Shown one piece after another: positions 62,218 through 64,000 of a stretch of DNA of 64,000 nt. Each line of letters starts with the position of its first letter. The first letter of the stretch is position 1. This DNA is from a virus. The notes under the pieces were generated by a model, which searched no databases, was not told the DNA's origin, and worked only from the letters and a program-made list of their open reading frames with translations. The position numbers and the translations under genes were made by a program. The DNA lies in IMG/VR virus record IMGVR_UViG_3300042891_001130, positions 1 through 64,000 of that record; one strand, given 5' to 3'.

Positions 62218-63143
62218 TATACAAACCCTTTAGAAGATATAAAATTCGATTCATTGTTAATATATTTTGTAACACTGAAATCTTGCATTTCTGCTCTACT
62301 GTACATAGGTATACAAGTAACAGAAATTGTTGAGACAACAGGAACTGAAGTTGATCCAAAAATTTCATCATCGACGATTGTAAAATAATCAACACTATCG
62401 GGCAGTTCCATCCTAACACTACCTATGGCTACCGGCACATTATCAAGTATAAATTTTCCATGTGCTACGAGCCTACAAACTGGAGGAGGACTACCGCTGT
62501 CAGGATCCCCTGTCCTTCCTCCAGATCGCATCCTTGTCAAGGATTTAAGAAGATGCATAGTCGATAGCAATACCAATGCATCGTTTTTTGATTCTACAGT
62601 AAATTTTCCCGAAACACTAATATTTCCTATTGAAGATTTTTGATAAAAATTTATCTGAAAGTTAGAGTGCAGCGGTGTTGCCGAACTATAGTCTGCTTTT
62701 AAATCAAACTGAATGCTAGGGGTATATGGAAAAATTACACCTTTAAGTGTTCTCAATGCGCCATTTGGCCCTGAAGTAATTTTTGTCCAATAATTAGGAG
62801 GAACTAAAATTTTAACTCTAAGATCTTGTCCTAATTTTTTTCCTCCCACATCATAAACATTGACAACAGGATCGCCTTTTTGTTTTTTAGGCATAGCACC
62901 AGGATCTCCTGCAGGAGTCGGTCTAGCACCGTAGTCAACTTCAGGAGTTTCTTCACGAGGCAAGTTTCTTCCTGCTCCATAAATGTCAATTTCTGGAGTA
63001 AAAATTTCTGCTGTTTGTTGCCTGGCTTGTCTTGCATTGTCTGTTCTACTAGGCAATGTTGTTGAATCTATAGAACTTCTAAACGCTTCATACTCAGCCT
63101 TTGAAACTTGCTTTCCATTGATAGTATAAACTTCAGTGCTCAT
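62217..63143 (-). CDS. Tail tube/baseplate-associated structural protein
   Basis: The protein has 308 residues. I chose the ATG at 63143, preceded by AAGGAAAAAAG; a longer in-frame start at 63332 would cross the promoter and the start of the divergent sigma gene. The N-terminal third is Pro/Arg-rich and disordered. The C-terminal domain has 'GVIFPYTPSIQFDLKADYS', 'NFQINFYQKSSIGNISVSGKF', 'GSPPPVCRLVAHGKFILDNVPV' and 'LPDSVDYFTI'. I recall this pattern in marine phage tail genes upstream of gp53. A tube-initiator role (gp48/gp54-like) is possible. Confidence 0.6.
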   Translation of the reverse strand: MSTEVYTINGKQVSKAEYEAFRSSIDSTTLPSRTDNARQARQQTAEIFTPEIDIYGAGRNLPREETPEVDYGARPTPAGDPGAMPKKQKGDPVVNVYDVGGKKLGQDLRVKILVPPNYWTKITSGPNGALRTLKGVIFPYTPSIQFDLKADYSSATPLHSNFQINFYQKSSIGNISVSGKFTVESKNDALVLLSTMHLLKSLTRMRSGGRTGDPDSGSPPPVCRLVAHGKFILDNVPVAIGSVRMELPDSVDYFTIVDDEIFGSTSVPVVSTISVTCIPMYSRAEMQDFSVTKYINNESNFISSKGFV

Positions 63144-63197
63144 TTCTTTTTTCCTTATCATTGTATTTAACCAATAAATAAACCACCCGTTTAATGG

Positions 63198-63226
63198 TTG
63201 ACATTTGCAGTTTTTATTAATACAAT
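63198..63226 (+). promoter_or_regulatory. Sigma70-like promoter of the late sigma factor gene
   Basis: TTGACA (63198-63203) and TACAAT (63221-63226) are exactly 17 bp apart; AAAGGA lies before ATG 63250. Early or middle expression by host-type polymerase fits a factor that must precede late transcription. An AATAAATA at 63173-63180 further upstream could add late feedback. Confidence 0.7.
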
Positions 63227-63249
63227 CAACTACAAAGGAAAAAACAATA

Positions 63250-64000
63250 ATGACCGACCCAGTGTTACCGACTTTACGAAAAGTAAAATATTTAAATAAT
63301 AAAGATTTATTAGCAGAAATCCATAAGAGCAAATGCAGTTTTTCGAGTTTTACTAAAAAAGAATACAGCCAACATGATATAATCTTGTCAAATATAGATA
63401 AAATTAATATTCGATCAATAGCAGAAGCAAAAAGAAATCGAGCAAAAAGATTAGGTTTAGAATTATTTTTAAAATTAAAAACCGAAGGAGATAAAAAAAC
63501 AAAACTTTCGGAATGTATCCCAAATTATAAAACTATTCCAAAAACAGATCTAATATTTAGAATAATGACATTTGATCATATTCCCCTGTCTCCGGGAAGA
63601 AAAAAAACAACAAAAACTACCGCAGATAGTCACGATAAAGTTAATTTTCCCCCGTTCCAACATTGGAAATTTGATGAAAACGACGAATTAGTGTGTGTCG
63701 GTAAAAGCCATTGGAAGGGCACTTTAGAAAAAGGAAAATTTTCAAAGGATCATGGAAGAATTACTGAAGAATTGGGAAAGATGTTCTTAAAATTAAGTGA
63801 ACGATATGCACAGAGATCAAACTGGCGTGGTTATACTTACGTAGACGAAATGAAGGGACAAGCCATACTACAACTAAGTCAAATTGGGTTGCAATTTGAC
63901 GAAAGCAAATCAGAAAATCCTTTTGCATATTATACTGCGGCAGTAACTAATAGTTTTACTAGAGTGTTAAACATTGAAAAGAAAAATCAAAACATTCGAG
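63250..64000 (+). CDS. 55: Late transcription sigma factor gp55-like, 3' end outside window
   Basis: About 250 residues are visible and the frame is open at the window end. T4 gp55 (185 residues) directs RNA polymerase to TATAAATA promoters. Residues from about 178 on contain the region-2-like part: 'LGKMFLKLSERYAQRSNWRG', 'YTYVDEMKGQAILQLSQIGLQF', each cut here at 20-22, and 'ENPFAYYTAAVTNSFTRVLNIEKKNQ'. This matches the sigma-2 helices including the NPFAYxT block. The N-terminal ~170 residues are an extension absent from T4 gp55, with 'DHIPLSPGRKKTTKTTADSH' and 'NFPPFQHWKF'. The ATAAATA boxes in the window suit this factor. Confidence 0.85.
   Translation, partial: MTDPVLPTLRKVKYLNNKDLLAEIHKSKCSFSSFTKKEYSQHDIILSNIDKINIRSIAEAKRNRAKRLGLELFLKLKTEGDKKTKLSECIPNYKTIPKTDLIFRIMTFDHIPLSPGRKKTTKTTADSHDKVNFPPFQHWKFDENDELVCVGKSHWKGTLEKGKFSKDHGRITEELGKMFLKLSERYAQRSNWRGYTYVDEMKGQAILQLSQIGLQFDESKSENPFAYYTAAVTNSFTRVLNIEKKNQNIR

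Noticed and set aside
63144-63332. N-terminal extension of the tail protein on the minus strand
   Set aside because: It covers the sigma70-like promoter and start of the divergent gp55 gene, and ATG 63143 has a good ribosome site.
1-64000. tRNA genes, CRISPR arrays, insertion sequences and integrase/attachment sites
   Set aside because: None was found by reading: no cloverleaf-like gene in the short gaps, no regularly spaced direct repeats, no transposase or integrase motif.

Overview
The window is a 64 kb, AT-rich, almost gapless piece of a T4-like myovirus genome (class Caudoviricetes). The evidence is a T4-type replication set (family B DNA polymerase gp43, sliding clamp gp45, FEN-type RNase H/exonuclease), T4-type baseplate genes (gp6, gp25, gp5, gp53) and a gp55-type late sigma factor. 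The gene content (QueE, a TGT/DpdA-like enzyme, carbamoyltransferase, MoxR/VWA pair, many short conserved unknowns, fibres built of 'GQLWFDT' and 'LxFPDGTxQTTA' repeats) resembles marine and freshwater relatives such as cyanophages and pelagiphages. The host cannot be read from the sequence. I saw no tRNA, CRISPR array or insertion sequence.

Layout. 1-2610 (+): end of one structural gene and a repeat-rich fibre gene. 2621-10940 (+): an accessory block. Five of its proteins begin with a short segment ending in a (L/I/M)xE motif like the capsid-targeting signals of T4 internal head proteins. It also holds a full-length Dps, a 1,085-residue protein with three nucleotidyltransferase-type domains, and a modular protein cut into segments by five VAE motifs. 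That modular protein ends at a textbook -1 frameshift signal (A AAA AAG, 5-nt spacer, perfect 8-bp stem). 10992-19269 (+): DsbA-like regulator, small membrane protein, carbamoyltransferase, DNA polymerase behind tandem RNA hairpins, clamp, and a 7-deazaguanine-type group (TGT/DpdA-like, QueD-like). 19298-24064: FkbM methyltransferase (-), glycosyltransferase, cupin, HIT protein, GMP reductase (+), radical SAM protein (-). 24122-32780 (+): QueE, exonuclease, conserved unknowns, MoxR ATPase with VWA protein, dihydrofolate reductase, thymidylate synthase. 32777-63143 (-): one late structural block, in transcription order tail/baseplate protein, gp53, hub-like protein, gp5, gp25, gp6, a 4,573-residue giant, a nitroreductase-like protein, a structural protein and three paralogous fibre proteins. 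63250-64000 (+): gp55-like late sigma factor, cut by the window end.

Regulation. Two promoter classes are visible. Sigma70-like promoters (TTGACT/TTGACA/TTGATT, 17-18 bp, TATAAT-like) precede the dsbA-like gene, the clamp, queE, moxR, the VWA gene and gp55. T4-late-like ATAAATA boxes precede dps, FkbM, several structural genes and others, sometimes only 5-7 nt from a start codon that has no Shine-Dalgarno sequence. The leading candidates for undescribed biology are the frameshifted, VAE-segmented polyprotein with its predicted head-packaged neighbours, the covarying double hairpin before the polymerase gene, and a late-promoter/hairpin switch at 27095-27136.
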